A DNA stretch of 64,000 bases, taken from Sipunculus nudus. Taxonomy: Eukaryota; Annelida; Sipuncula; Golfingiida; Sipunculidae. The stretch lies in the NCBI GenBank assembly GCA_026874595.1, contig CM049316.1, positions 41,805,695-41,869,694 on the forward strand, written 5' to 3'. This document shows positions 1-12,817 of the stretch, piece by piece. The notes beneath the pieces were generated by a model, which did no database searches, had not been told where the DNA came from, and saw only the letters and a program-made list of their open reading frames with translations. Numbering within the stretch: the first letter of the stretch is position 1; each line of letters opens with the position of its first letter. The position numbers and the translations under genes were made by a program.

Positions 1-402
1 ATGCTACTTTTTGATTGTATGAAGCATTTATCACCGTACAGGGAACCAGAAATTTTACCTCAAAGGTTCATGTTACCAGAAATATTCAATCATATGATAG
101 TGAACATTTCAGTTTTTTTTTGCTGATTATATCTTTATTCAGGGAACTTTATATGTATTGTGTTTCATGACAAAAGAAAATTCAGGAGCCACAGATGTAT
201 AGATTGCAGAATCAGGTTTACTGGATATCATTTAAATAACTGAAAGGTGTTACATAAAAAGCTATTTAGATTATATAATTTTGTTTGTGTTCAGCTTTCT
301 TCCCCAAGTCATGTTACAGACTGTTAAGTGAAATTAATAAATAAAAAATAAACAGTGAAGTAATGTAAATCTGTAGTCATGTGGTACTGTATTTTCTGCA
401 CT
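1..402. other. AT-rich non-coding DNA, nothing recognised
   Basis: Low-GC sequence with scattered T and A runs. No exon, RNA gene or repeat structure is visible. Confidence 0.5.
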
Positions 403-735
403 CTAAAGGACTGTAAATTCCAGACTGAAGAAATGACAAACTAGGCTGTACATAAATGTTAGAACAAAGAACTGTATGAGACTGTAAAGAACTAAACATG
501 AGACAACTAAGGGTCTTAACATCAGGATTTGCAAAGAACTGTAAATCCTGGACTGTGAAAAATCATAAATACTAGACTGTGAAGAACTTAAAATACTAAA
601 CTGTGAATAACAGGAAATAATAGACTTAAGGACTGCAAACACTAGAATATAAAGAACCAAGGACTAGGCTGTGAATACTAAAATAAGGACTGAAGAAAAA
701 TGCAGCTATGAGACTTTGAAAGGATTGCAAATATT
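403..735. repeat. Degenerate ~25-bp tandem repeat
   Basis: Variants of 'actgtgaa...actaaa/actaga' recur about every 22-28 bases (for example near 548, 573, 599 and 669). The alternation of 'gaactgtaaa' and 'ctaga/ctaaa' blocks indicates an old, diverged minisatellite. Copy number and exact limits are uncertain. Confidence 0.5.
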
Positions 736-2156
736 GGTGTCACATACAGTAAAACATATATATTTTTTAAATTTGGCATTGATTTATATATTATTTCACA
801 CTTTTTTTTAATTTGAGACAAATTTGAACTTTTTTCTCGTAAGGTTTTACTTTTATTTTGTAAAATCCAGAATGGCTTATCTGACGCTCCAAAGACAGTG
901 TCATGATTATTGAAACCTTCACGAACAGATAAATTCAGGTCACTTGACAGCAGGTATTGGTTTGCAGACCATGGTCAGTGTACCATGATTATGGTACATA
1001 TACAACATACTAATAGAACATTCTTAAAGTTGTTCATATGTCACTGATGGGGAAATTGACCAAACTCTAGTTTGTTCAACTTGGGCTGACATGAATGATC
1101 TGACACAGAAATACCCATCTTGCGGCAGTTAACAGAAACTGAACATATATGAAACCACATTAAAGTATGTGAAATATACTTCTCTGATCATCTGTATTAT
1201 TCAAGTACCTCAAGGCTGTTTAGTCTTGAGGATGGGTGAAAAATGCATGGCCGTGTCCGATCCCTGGCGTATTTGTTCTCCACATTATGTTGGTTAACTC
1301 TCATATTTTCATCTATTATGCATCTCTATTGCAGGGGGTCACACCCGCAGTTTCTTTATCTCAGCCTCAGAATGCTTAAATTTGCACTTAGCTTCCTCAT
1401 CCAAAGCACATAAGTATCTTTTACCATATTAGAACCTCCTCTGCTAGTTCTGGCTAAGCTTTCGCAAATTACATTTTTTGGCCTTTTTTCTTTTCTGCTG
1501 ATGAAATATGTCTGTGACAGGAAGAGGTGTGGCGCTGTCGTTAACGTATTCCGAACGTGTGCCTCTCTCTATCTGCTTCTGTCCAATGTTACCGTCAAGT
1601 TGCTCATATTAAGGAAACGTAATGCGTTGCTACTATGGTTTTTTTTAGGTTTACCATTTTTGAGCTTGAGGCTATGAATAATGTTGAGTTCATTATCAAA
1701 ACATGTTTGTCCTTATTCCTCACAGTATATTATCCCTTTACTTATCAAAACCACAGATTGTAAAATTTGGCACCTCTTCAGAACAGCTTGTGTATAAAAA
1801 TACCAAATAATATCATTTTTGATAATTGTGTATCATGGACATTAGATTGATTTTTTTCTAAGGAACATTAAAAATCATCCTAAATATTATGCATAAATCA
1901 GATCTCTTCTAAATAAGATGGATTGGTATTTTATGTATGGGCCAAAGGGGTTACAGTACATGCACAGGGGATGGGGATGGTTAGTGTATACCAGGTTTGG
2001 AGTAAGGCACTGCAATTTGTTTTGTTAACAGCCTTACAAATAACAGTGTAAAACAGACATAATTTTTTTTTTATAATACAGATCACAATATAGAAATATT
2101 GGTAATTTGTTCTTAGGGAGCAAAAAACAGTCCCCGATTTTTTGGATTCACACACT
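736..2156. other. AT-rich non-coding DNA, nothing recognised
   Basis: No coding or RNA signal is seen. There is modest variation in base composition and there are short T runs. It reads like intron or intergenic filler. Confidence 0.45.
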
Positions 2157-2222
2157 ATAAATATAAATATATATATAAATGTATATATAAATATATATAT
2201 ATATAAATATATATATATATAA

Positions 2223-2284
<62 letters not shown>
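2157..2284. repeat. (AT)n microsatellite
   Basis: Imperfect then pure TA dinucleotide tract, with an uninterrupted run of about 56 bases at its right end. It is preceded by (TA)n blocks separated by AA. Confidence 0.95.
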
Positions 2285-3249
2285 TGCTGAATAATTGAAG
2301 CTTAGATCAAGTTACTGGTTGCTTAATATGCAAGTTTGCATTTGACCTTTACTTTATTAAAGCAGGATGAGGGCTTGTCACAGAATGATTAGCAGCCTAA
2401 CAGATTTATACGCCAGCATGAATTCGGTTTGGTGACTATACTCTAACTATGAAAGCTGTCATTGCATAATGAATATTCATGAAACTGCTCTATGTTTAAC
2501 ACTTTGGGGATATGCCGACTTTGCAAAGTGGTAACCACAGTAACACGTGTGGCGTGAATCTTATTTAGCAAACCAAACAACACTTAAGCGAGGGAGTCAA
2601 TTTGTGAAGAGGTGCAAGTCTGACTACACAGAGTACAGACTGCATAAACATGTGGCACAAAGCGCACCTGATTGAATTATAAAACTTATATTAACCCTTG
2701 GATAATTGATCTTAGGTTTGATAAATAGGGAGTACACCTACTATTAATCCACCAGTTAATTAATGAATTAACTGTACTTAATCATTTGAAATAATATGTA
2801 TTAATCTCACAGTGTCAGTTCATTTACAGCAAACCCATCCTGGCCCACACCCTTACTCTCTCAGATTCACCTGTTTTAAATGTTGTTATGGTTCTGGGTA
2901 TGAGTAGACACTATCCACGTGTCAGTTAACCATAACTAGACTGATGCCATGACCAGAGGTTCAGACTTGCACTTGTGCAACAACTTGCAAACATGGATAA
3001 AAAACATGATAAAAGAAACACAAGAAACACTGAGTTGAAGCTTGAAAAATCTTATTTTTTTAGTTGTGTGGTGGCACAAATGCAGCTGGCTTGGACAAAA
3101 AGGCGGCAAACTTTAGTAGTAAACCAAATTTCGTGGCTTGATTCAGCTTGCAAAATGTCTGCTGGCTTAAACTGACCTGAAAGCCTATTCATTTGATGAT
3201 GTTACATCTAAACAAGTTATCTATGTGATGTGTGACATATGGCATCAAT
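2285..3249. other. Non-coding DNA with a TAAT-rich patch
   Basis: No exon is recognised. Around 2735-2790 the sequence carries several TTAAT/ATTAA cores within about 50 bases, such as ttaattaatgaattaac, which is partly palindromic. These are generic homeodomain-type cores in AT-rich DNA and may be chance. Confidence 0.35.
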
Positions 3250-4420
3250 TTTACATTTAATTGTATCCCCAGACAAAGTCTGATCAAAGATGGATCTTTA
3301 CCAAACTTGGTACATGTATAGATATTGGTGACAGGACAACGCCTATTTAAAATGAGGTCATGGCCTTTACTAGGAGAGTGTCCTGACCTTGAATAGGTCC
3401 AATTTTTTAGAAAATCACACAAATTCTTAAATATCTTGAGAAATTTTGCATGGATTGATCCCAAAATCAAGTTGATAGAAGATTATGGATAGCGTTGTCA
3501 TGTTCCAGAAACTGGTGGCGCCAGATATTATTCTTTACTTGTTTTCGTTCCTTTTAATACCCCCAAAATTGCCACTTGAAAGTACTGTGAGCATTACAAG
3601 TCAAAAACTAATAGACAGATTTATTTTATATTTTGCAAATACATAGAAATGGGTTATGGGATGATGTTTATTTAAATTGGGGTCATGGCCATTCCTATGA
3701 GAGTGGCCTTGACCTTGAATATTCCCATATTTGGTGAAATTCACACAAAATCTTTAATATCTCAGTAAGGGATACATGGAATGATCCAAAAATCAAATTG
3801 ACTGAAGATCTTGGATAGCTTTGTCTATCGCAGAAGACAGGTGGTGCCACCTTTCTTGTTAAAAACAAGGTCACAGCAGTGATATTATTAAAATGATATT
3901 AGGGCAATAACTCAAAAAGAATTTGTGGTACAGTCACCAAACCTACAGTTTAGATGCATCTTATTAAGGTCACCGAGGCAAAAACGCTAAATTGATGTTA
4001 ACTTTAATATCTCACTGAGGGATGCATGGATTGGTCCAAAAATCAGATCTTTGATAGCATTGTTTTCTGCAGAAGACAGGTGGCGCCACCTTGTGTTGTT
4101 TTCTTGCTAAAATGATGTTTAAACGGAATAACTTTGTAAAATTTGAGGTACAGTCACCAAACCCACAAGTTTGATGCATCTTGTCAACAGCTAGGTCAAA
4201 TTTGAACATGGATGATCTTGATACATTTTTTCAAGGTCACAGCAGTGATAATGTTAAAATGAAATTACGACAAAAAAATCAAAAAAATTGTTGGTACAGT
4301 CACCAAATTTACAGGTTAGATGCATCTTATCAAGGGCTGGAGGGAGGTGGGGGGAGGGGTTGTCTTATAAACTCGGCTTAAATCTCAACTCGTCTGGCGG
4401 CGGCGTAAAATTGCAGCGGC
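3250..4420. mobile_element. Non-autonomous element with internal tandem units, pearl-like (no transposase)
   Basis: Three diverged units share an order of motifs: 'ttggtacatgtatag' or 'gtacagtcaccaaac', a 'ggtcatggcc' block, 'ttaatatctca...agggat.catgga', 'atccaaaaatca', and a terminal 'ggtggcgccacc' (near 3515, 3840 and 4079). The element ends near 'cgtctggcggcggcgtaaaa'. No open frame encodes a transposase. The architecture resembles pearl-type or other tandem-core non-autonomous elements of bivalves, but the family name is an inference and the borders are approximate. Confidence 0.55.
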
Positions 4421-6340
4421 ACTGGGCTTTAATGCTATATTTATGTTAAGTGCCACTGATCATGCCTAATGTGTGTTTACTTTCTCTTGTGTAGAAGAGT
4501 AAACAAACTTTTTAGAATGAAACAGTGGAAGATACCATCATATTTTAAGGAGAGTACAGTATACTTCATTTATATTTGATATTTATATTTGAAATTCCTG
4601 GTATGTGAATAGGTTCCTTTAAGTGACTTTTTGTGCTTTATTCTGGCTATAAAAAAAATAATATATAATATGATATTTAGAAATCTCAAATGCTTGGTAA
4701 TTATGTTTTTCAGTTATATCATATTTTTATTAAATTATGATCCTTAATTGATAATCACTGTAGATAGCTTGTAAGCTTTTGAATGTATGGTTTAGCAAAG
4801 AATGAACAGTAACTTTCTATATACATGTAAAATTAAAAACATGATATGTACAGTATGAACTAAGCGTATGTGATGATGTTGTCACACTGAAAGCACGCCT
4901 GTCATATTCTGCTACTTAAGATGTGTTCAATTAATTGTGCGGGGACACGCATTATTATTTACAGAGGCACATTAATTTCAAATCGCTTGAGGTCATTCAT
5001 TGAGGGGCTCAAAAACCATGATTAATCTTACTGAACAATAGCCAATAGACTTGATTGGTAATTATAAAACCTTTTCTAGTTCAATGGAGGTCCAAGGTTT
5101 TGTTTTCTTTCAAAGATATTGGCAGTTCTTCTTTCCTCATCGCAGATACACTTGGTAATTAAGTGTATTACAGTAAATAAGGTTAATTTCCTGACAGCTA
5201 TAAAACCTAACATCGATCTTAATAATATGTGACAATTCCTCTTTAATGTATGACCATAAAAATTGAATCAGAAACTGCTTGTGAATAGCTTTAATTTGTG
5301 TTATACCCTCACGGATGTCTGAATATACCCACCACAGCCATTCAACACCGGTAACAAAACTTTTGTAAAATGCCCTTTAATTAATTTAAAAAGAGAAACA
5401 AGCTTTTATAACACACCTGTGTATGTTGAACTAATTAAACGAGCGTGAACTGTTATTTCTTTTTTTCCAAGATCTTAGTATTTATCCCCATGAATAAGTA
5501 ATTGCATTTGTTCGGTATAACATGCCACCTGTGTTTTATATTATTATTAAGAATGTCTCGGTTCTTGTTACTCTTGTGCAGTGGACTGGTCTGTAGTGAT
5601 AAAAGGAGTGCTCTTTTCTAGGCTCTGAGTAATTTGAACTCTGTACTTGAGTACTCATATCAGACATTTTAGACATTTCAGCTGTTCCTAATTTTGTTAT
5701 ATAATTTGACATGTCAATCTAACACATTTCTTTTACATTACATTTAAGGTGTTCTTGCATATTGATGGGTAAAGGTATCACTCAGTATATATAACTTGAT
5801 ATATGTTAAGCCATTATACCTAGTTAAATACAACCAGCACATGGGTAATATATTTAAAAAAGAATTTTTTTTTTTTTAATTTTCTCATTATAAATATTTG
5901 CATGTAAATTGCTGTCATGATAATGGGTGATCCAGTGTGTGTCAGTAGTATTTTTGTATTAGTATCTGCAGACTGGTGGAGCCACCTGTATTTTTTAAAA
6001 GTTTATGTATTTTTTCTCTATTTTTGAGATATATAAATACAGACACAATCTTGGCCTGTTGGTTAATCTGTTTGATGCTTCAGTTGAATGGGTATATACT
6101 ACCATTCAGATGATAAAATTTCCTTTTGCGAATCTCTTCCCAGTCAGCTGAGCGTCACAACACATGGGTCACTTGTTTCTGATTTTATCTCTACTGGTGT
6201 GTCTGCCCAATGTTCTAAATGCATGCTGTCATAACTTATATGCCAAATGCCTTGTCCTTGTCTATGTTAGACTCTAAACTGGCATAATTTTGCGGGGTTC
6301 TCCATAGTGTTTCACATCATATTTGTTGCAAGAGATGCTG
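4421..6340. other. AT-rich non-coding DNA with a possible repeat fragment
   Basis: Mostly featureless. Around 5940-6240 there is a 'ggtggagccacctg' motif and a 'tgtctgcccaatgttctaa' end. Both recall the tandem-core elements elsewhere in the window (3.25 and 6.4 kb), so this may be a decayed fragment. No coding signal. Confidence 0.35.
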
Positions 6341-6404
6341 AGACTTTTCTGTCTCAGTGATCACCTGTACCCTTGTCTGTCTCACTTATCACCTGTAGCC
6401 TTGT
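6341..6404. repeat. Left flank of a 28-bp minisatellite (about 2 copies)
   Basis: Two units built on 'ctgtctcagtgatcacctgt' precede an inserted element. They are the same unit as the main array starting at 7409, showing that the array was split by the insertion. Confidence 0.8.
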
Positions 6405-7408
6405 TAGCCCTCTATTGTCGTCACCCAAGCTGTCCGTCCGTCCGTCCGGCGTCCGTTAACTTTTACCTTGTGAGCGGGATATCTTGAAAAGCATTCACCG
6501 TCAGAATTTTATTTCCTCGGTAAAGATGTATATTGACAAAATCTCGGTCAAGTTCGAAGATGGGTGACCTTGACCTATTTTTCTACATTTTAGAGCTGAT
6601 TATAGAAAAACACTTAGATGCTTATTACTCAGGAACCATTTGGTGGATTTTCACATACCGACTATGATTATTGGGACTGATAGTCTGTACCTGCTACACA
6701 AGTTTGGTGGCGCCACCTACAGTTTCTGATTTTTAATGAATTTTTATCGGATTTGTCAACTTTGGGCTTGTGAGCGGGATATCTCTAAAAGGATTCACCG
6801 TAGGAATTTTATTTTTTCGGTGAAGATGTATATGGACAAAATCTCGGTCAAGTTCGAAGATGGGTGACCTTAACCTATTTTTCTACGTTTTAGAGCTGAT
6901 TATAGAAAAAACATTTAGAAGCTTATTTCTCAGGAACCATTAGGTGGATTTTTACAATACTTACCATGATCATAGGGACTGATGGTCTGTAACTGCTGCA
7001 CAAGTTTGGGGGCGCCACCTACAATTTCTGATTTTAAATTAATTTTTCTTGGATTTTTCAATTTTGGCCTTGTGAGCGGGATATCTCTAAAAGGATTCAC
7101 AATAGGAATTTTATTTCTTTGGTGAAGATGTATATGGACAAAATCTTGGTCAAGTTCGATGATGGTTGACATTGACCTGCTTTTCAAGATCACAGAGCTT
7201 ATAATAGAATAAAACTTAGAAGCTTATTTTCAGGAAGCATTTGATGGATTGTTATGAATCATGGTACATACCTCTCCATTTTAAATTTATAACTGAGACA
7301 TGTACAGATATACATCCTTGTGAGAACAGATATTTAGTACTTGTTACTGTTACCACCTCTAAACACTGTTCTTTTGGCTGAGGGCTTTTGTCAGCTTCTG
7401 CTGATATT
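6405..7408. mobile_element. Non-autonomous element with three ~300-bp internal repeats, inserted into the 28-bp minisatellite
   Basis: Three tandem units begin at 'tgtgagcgggatatct' (about 6469, 6769 and 7071; period 300-302) and each of the first two ends with a 'tggcgccacctacag' type motif (about 6707 and 7009). The left part has a (gtcc)n run and 'ggcgtccgttaac'. The element splits the 28-bp minisatellite, and the 5-mer cttgt flanks both sides (6400-6404 and 7409-7413), a possible target-site duplication, although cttgt also belongs to the host repeat unit. No transposase frame is present. Such (gtcc)n/'aaggtgacct'-type repeats are common in bivalve and gastropod genomes; the exact family is not assigned. 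Confidence 0.65.
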
Positions 7409-8240
7409 CTTGTCTCTCTTAGTGATCACCTGAAGTCTTGTCTGTCTCAGTGAGCACTTGTAGACTTGTCTGTCTCAATGATCACCTGTAGCCCTGTCTG
7501 TCTCAATGATCATCTGTAACCTTGTCTGTCTCAGTGATCACCTGTAGCCTTGTCTGTCTCAGTGATCACCTGAAGTCTTGTCTGTCTCAGTGATCACCTG
7601 TAGCCCTGTCTGTCTTAGTGATCATGCGAAGCCTTTTCTGTCTCAGTGATCACCTGTAGACATGTCTGTCTCAGTGATCACCTGTAGCCTTGTCTGTCTC
7701 AGTGATCACCTATAGTCTTGTCTGTCTCAGTAATCACCTGTAGCCTTGTCTCTCTCAGTGATCACCTGTAGCCTTGTCTGTCTCAGTGATCAGCTGTAGT
7801 CTTGTCTCTCTCAGTGATCACCTGGAGACTTTCTCTGTCTCGTTGATCACCTGTAGATATGTCTGTCTCAGTGATCACCTGTAGCCTTGTCTGTCTCAGT
7901 GATCACCTGTAGTCATGTCTGTCTCAGGGGTCACATGTAGCCTTGTCTGTCTCAGTGATCACCTGTAGCCCTGTCTGTCTCAGTGATCACCTGTAGCCTT
8001 GTCTGTCTCAGTGTTCACCTGTAGTCATGTCTGTCTCAGGGGTCACATGTAGCCTTGTCTGTCTAAGGGATCATCTGTAGACTTGTCTGTCTCAGGGATC
8101 ATCTGTAGACTTGTCTGTTTCAGTGATCACCTGTAGCCTTGTCTGTCTAAGGTGGTTCCATGTAGCCTTGTCTGTCTCAAGGAACACATGTTGCTGTGTC
8201 TGTATCAAAGATCACTTGTAGATTTGTGTTTCATGGTGGT
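7409..8240. repeat. 28-bp minisatellite, about 29 copies
   Basis: The unit consists of 'ccttgtctgtctcagtgatc' followed by 'acctgtag', repeated almost without gaps with point variants; the right end decays near 8160-8240. Most units contain TGATCA and an adjacent CACCTG E-box. Confidence 0.95.
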
Positions 8241-8499
8241 TACTTGTAGCACCTGTTTCACTTTCAGTTGTCTTACTCAAAATAATTAATTATCTTTGTA
8301 TTGTTCTCAGACTCATATATGTCTTCTCATATGCAAGTATTTTGTGATAAAAAGGATTTCTGATATTTTGTACACTCATGGGCTACTGCACTATGTTGAC
8401 AAATGAATATTTTACTTTTAGTCGGATTCATTATTCTGCAAGTGTTTAAATCATCTGTCTCTCACAAGTTAGAAAACTCCAGTATGTCTTTGTTGACCT

Positions 8500-9780
8500 G
8501 ACATCCCACAGCTCTTGTTACTACCACTCACACCTTTTGGATTTGTCTGCATGGAGCAGGTGTATGCCACCCAGGACGACTTTGTGTAAATTGGGAGGTC
8601 ATTGCTGGTTTATCTCAGACATAAAAATGATTTATTTGAGGCCTGTAATATTTGGAGGGGGGTCAGGAATTTTGCCCTTCCAAAGGCCGAGAACAATTCC
8701 CAGGTGTTATTGCTGACAGACCAGTGAGGGGCTGCGTGTCCATCCAGTGACTGCTTCCCTGGCTACAGCTTGTGACCAGCTGCAATTGACAGATCATAAG
8801 CAGTGCCAGGCAATCTTGTGTTACACCATACAGCACACAGAGATTAATAAGTTTTCCACAGTGCCACGATTGACCTCATTTGAGACTCTGACTGACCATC
8901 AGCCTCATTTGCATATGACCTTGTCTAACCCCTGTCAGCCTGCTGAAAATAACCATACTGCTCTGCAGAGGCAATTACAAGTAGATATCTAGCCGTTAGT
9001 CAAACTTGCCACGGGCTTCAAACTTTCTTAATCCCTCAACCCACAGTCATGTGTACCGCTGGCACAGGCCGGGCGCTAATAACAATTATTTCTCCTTGAA
9101 TCCTGTGCAGACATATGCGTAGTGCACATGCGATGAATGCCAAGCTGAATTTGGAATTATATGAGGCTTTCACTGAAAGTGGGGTATACACACAATAGAA
9201 GAGTCATGGTCCGTAACTCTGGCGGAATTCCTAATTATGGTACAATTAGATGGCCAAAATAACCTCGCTTCTTTCATGAGGTGTGGTTCAGAAACCCTCC
9301 ATGCCCGCGAGGAACCATTTGGCGAAAGCCTTGTGCAGTGGATAGATTTTACATTGAAAAGGGTCAACATGTAAAGAAAATAGGGGCCCGGGTAAACAGT
9401 AATTGTGTCCGACAAAGATGAGGGGAATAGGATGGGGTCGTTTGTGCTTCAATGATCACTGTAAGCAGTAGTTTGTCTCAACATACACAATTAAGGGTGC
9501 GAGCGTGGCTATTCATGCTCAGGGTCCGCTTTTGTCCTGCCCTATTTCAAGTCCCCCCTGTGAAAGAAAGACTCATTGTCTATGGTTGATCTCCACGAAC
9601 CTGTTGATTTGACGCTTGACTAAATTGGTAAAGAAAAGGAATATAGGCTCCCCCGGGACATTGGCGTGTTCATTACGAGTTGAGTTATATGTGCTAGGGG
9701 TGAGGCTTAGCACTATCAGGATGCTCCGCAAAGTTTACCTACACATGTCATCGTAGCCTGTCATGCATCAAGTGAGTAGA
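8500..9780. promoter_or_regulatory. GC-richer, repeat-poor island 1 (candidate cis-regulatory region)
   Basis: Visibly richer in G+C than its flanks and free of tandem repeats. It contains a perfect octamer ATTTGCAT at 8907-8914, 'aacaattccc' (a SOX-like core) and 'ctaattatgg' homeodomain-type cores. No frame looks like a known protein. A regulatory role is inferred from composition and from its place upstream of a developmental regulator. Confidence 0.35.
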
Positions 9781-11841
9781 TTTGACACCTTCACATACAT
9801 CAGATTCTTTTTTATCCATATTTTAATAAGAGTATTGGGTGCTTAATGATTACCATAAAGTATGGAAGAAAAATCTCATCTTCATTGAACTTTATGGGAA
9901 AGAATAATAAGAGAGAGCATGATTGACAACTAAGTATGTCTGTTAATATTGTTGGTTAGAATAAGAACACTTATCTCTTATTAAAAGTTATGAAAAGTAT
10001 TTAAGTCAAGGTCATTTGAGGTCAGGTCAAGGTCATTGAACTTTATTAAAAATAAAAGTCAAGATAAGCTTTTCTTGTTTGATCTTGCATACTTGGATTA
10101 AAGTACCTACTGTCACGTTAAATTGTACACAAAATGGCTGCGGTAAGTCATTAAACAATGACATGTCTCAATATTTGTTCTGGTTTGCCTGAGCTGTGGT
10201 GGCACCTGTCTTTTGCCAGTCTGGTATAATTAAATTAACTCTTGCATCTATATTTTGTCATTTTAAGCTTTTGGCGGGACAGTGCTATGCAGATGGGCAA
10301 CGCTTCAAGTGATGTCAGATTGACCTTTTTCAGTGTCAGCTTATCTGTCAGATTGCCAGGCATGGTTTCTTTAGGATATGCAGGCTGCCATATCTGCATG
10401 AACTTAATTTGCATCTGCAACAGATGTGACATACTGCAGAACGTTGCTTTCCAGGAATAGCAGGTCCACAAAAAAAATGAATCAGAACTTTTTTACAGTA
10501 TTAAGACCAAGCGATGGTGAATCTAATTTCTTTCTGTCCTGAACTCCTATGATAAATCAAGAACCTTTGGCTAAATGCAAAGTCTTAAGTCAGGTGAACA
10601 ACATTCCTATGCCTACAATTTTGAACGGTGGCCTATCTGATATGAAGTTTGTCCATAGTTTTTCAAGTTAGAATCTGGTTTTATATATGTTGTACCGTGT
10701 GTTTTTGCTGGAGATAGAACAGCGTAACCTTTGCTACGGGGTCACCGAAGTCCATCAGTGCATGGTGACAGTCCTCTGCAGTCTATGCCAGTGGCTGTGA
10801 CCTATTGATTCAAGAAGGGAAAGGCCACCAACAAACTGGGATGGATCAGAAACGTAGCCTATCCTATACTGACCTCTATTTCACAAACAGACTCTTTTCA
10901 CCTTCATTTTCTCTGTTTGTCGTTTTACACAGGCCTCCATCGCTGTTTCTATTTTATGGAATTAATCGAACATTGGTCAGGGGGTGTTCTTGGACACTCA
11001 AATACTTATCACAGAGTCAGTAGCAAATATGTTCATCTTGGTGTATCGTAAAATTTTGCCAAAAATAAAAACTTGTAAGGATTATGAATTTGGCTCACTG
11101 CCATATATATAATAGAAGAAGATGCAGTTGATAAAATGTCTTGTGTATGTTACAAATTGTAGCAAAGAAACTGATAATTGATATAAGATGGGTCATTTCA
11201 ATCAATATTTTGTATAGAACAAATTATACACAGGTTCATTGGTTTGCTCCCTATTAAGACTCAATGGGCTATAACTGCATACATGTACTCTAAAAACTTT
11301 CTTTTAAGTACAGCTCTACCTTGAAGGATGATAGCAATTGACTTGAGTTTGAAAAAAAGGATCCTGGATATTTTTTGGGGGGCATAATATTGCTTGCCAT
11401 ATTATTGGTTCTCAAAATCTTTGCTGCAGATGCAAATTTTATTATTATTATTATAATAATCATACTTTCTTTAAAGCTTCAAAAGGATTAGTATACATCA
11501 TAATTCTGACGCACTGATTTTGATTTTCTTTAACTTATTTTTTATACTTAATTGAACAGGCCCATTATATTTATTATCACATAAGATTTATAAAATATTT
11601 TTTTCTTATCAGAAATAATCCTCTATTCAAGAAAAGGCATTTGTGTAGGGAAAACAGTGGTGTTTTTGTGGTAAGAAATCATTTAATAAGAAATAATTTA
11701 TAAGCATGTGTATGTGCATGTACTATGACAAAATTTGATGTTTGAGTTTGATAGCTGAAACAAATAGTCCTAGCCATCCCACAATTCTGTTTTTTGGAAA
11801 AATATTCCTTTTGAGTAGAAACAAACTCTGACGAAAGGATT
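9781..11841. other. AT-rich non-coding DNA, with a possible repeat fragment near 10.0-10.23 kb
   Basis: The segment 9990-10230 has 'aggtcaaggtcatt' motifs and 'ggtggcacctgtctt', suggesting a decayed copy of the tandem-core elements. A generic octamer lies at 10407-10414 and another, on the opposite strand, at 11430-11437. The rest is unremarkable. Confidence 0.35.
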
Positions 11842-11863
11842 ATATGTATATATTTGTATTATA

Positions 11864-11910
<47 letters not shown>

Positions 11911-11913
11911 TAA
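11842..11913. repeat. (AT)n microsatellite
   Basis: Nearly pure TA tract with two short interruptions. Confidence 0.9.
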
Positions 11914-12390
11914 GAATAAAATATTCTAAAATGGAAATTTAACTCCGTGTTCCCTAAATTTTGTGATTTCACTAAGAAGTATTAAATATCAGTGATGCTG
12001 CAAAATTGTCCCTTCCCTCTTGTCTTCCACTGTAAAAGTTTCCATCATAAATAGTTTTACTTCCCTTCACACTTATGAAAGACAAAAGAACTGTACCCAT
12101 GGTCACCCATGACGTGTAGTTATGATGCAGACTCTCCTAATAACCAGAAATGTCAATGTGTGCTGGTGTCAGCCGTGAATTAGCCAAGTCAGCTTAGATA
12201 ATGACCTGACTCTAATTCCACTATCATCGTACTAGATGCTGCCCCTAATGGTGGACAACTTTTCAGTTTTCAAAGATATATGATGATTAGCCATTATAAA
12301 TGAAAAGGTAATAGTCTGACTTAACTTTCTAGTGGGTGTTTGTGCATAAAAAAAAAATCGTTTTTAAAATTAAGTAAAGTGCATATTTTT

Positions 12391-12817
12391 TTGTCCCCAT
12401 CTTCCACGGAAGTAGGAAACATTGATTTGGGTCTGTCTGTCTGTCCGTCCCTCTATCTGTCTTTCCATCAGATTTTTGTTTCCATGCGATAAAATTCCTA
12501 AATATTATCCAATTTCATTCAAATTTGGGTCAGTGATTGCTCACATGCATACCTTGGTTGTGATTGGTTTTGGAGTGTCTGTCTGAAAATTTTTTATCAC
12601 CAGCTCCAAAACAAAACAAAATTTTCCCTTTTGTTTCAAATTCACAAAAAAAAATTATGAAATTTATAGAAATCTTCAGAGGACCAATGAAAACTAAAAC
12701 ACAGGCACTATGACATGTGGAGACATTTTCAGGGGAAATGAAAACTAAAACATATGAAGAGGGCAAGCATGAAGATCACAGGAAGCTAAAATAACAAGAG
12801 GTGGAAGAGGGGGACAT
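12391..12817. mobile_element. MITE-like element with terminal inverted repeats
   Basis: The left end, gtccccatcttccac (12393-12407), is the reverse complement of the right end, gtggaagagggggac (12801-12815), with one mismatch in 15. Internally there is a (gtct/gtcc)n run near 12432-12450 and a duplicated 'aatgaaaactaaaaca' block. Length is about 425 bp with no transposase. The outermost bases and the target duplication are not clear. Confidence 0.7.

Noticed and set aside
7409-8240. Regular 28-bp repeats resembling a CRISPR array
   Set aside because: The repeats are head-to-tail with no unique spacers, and the window is eukaryotic. It is a minisatellite.
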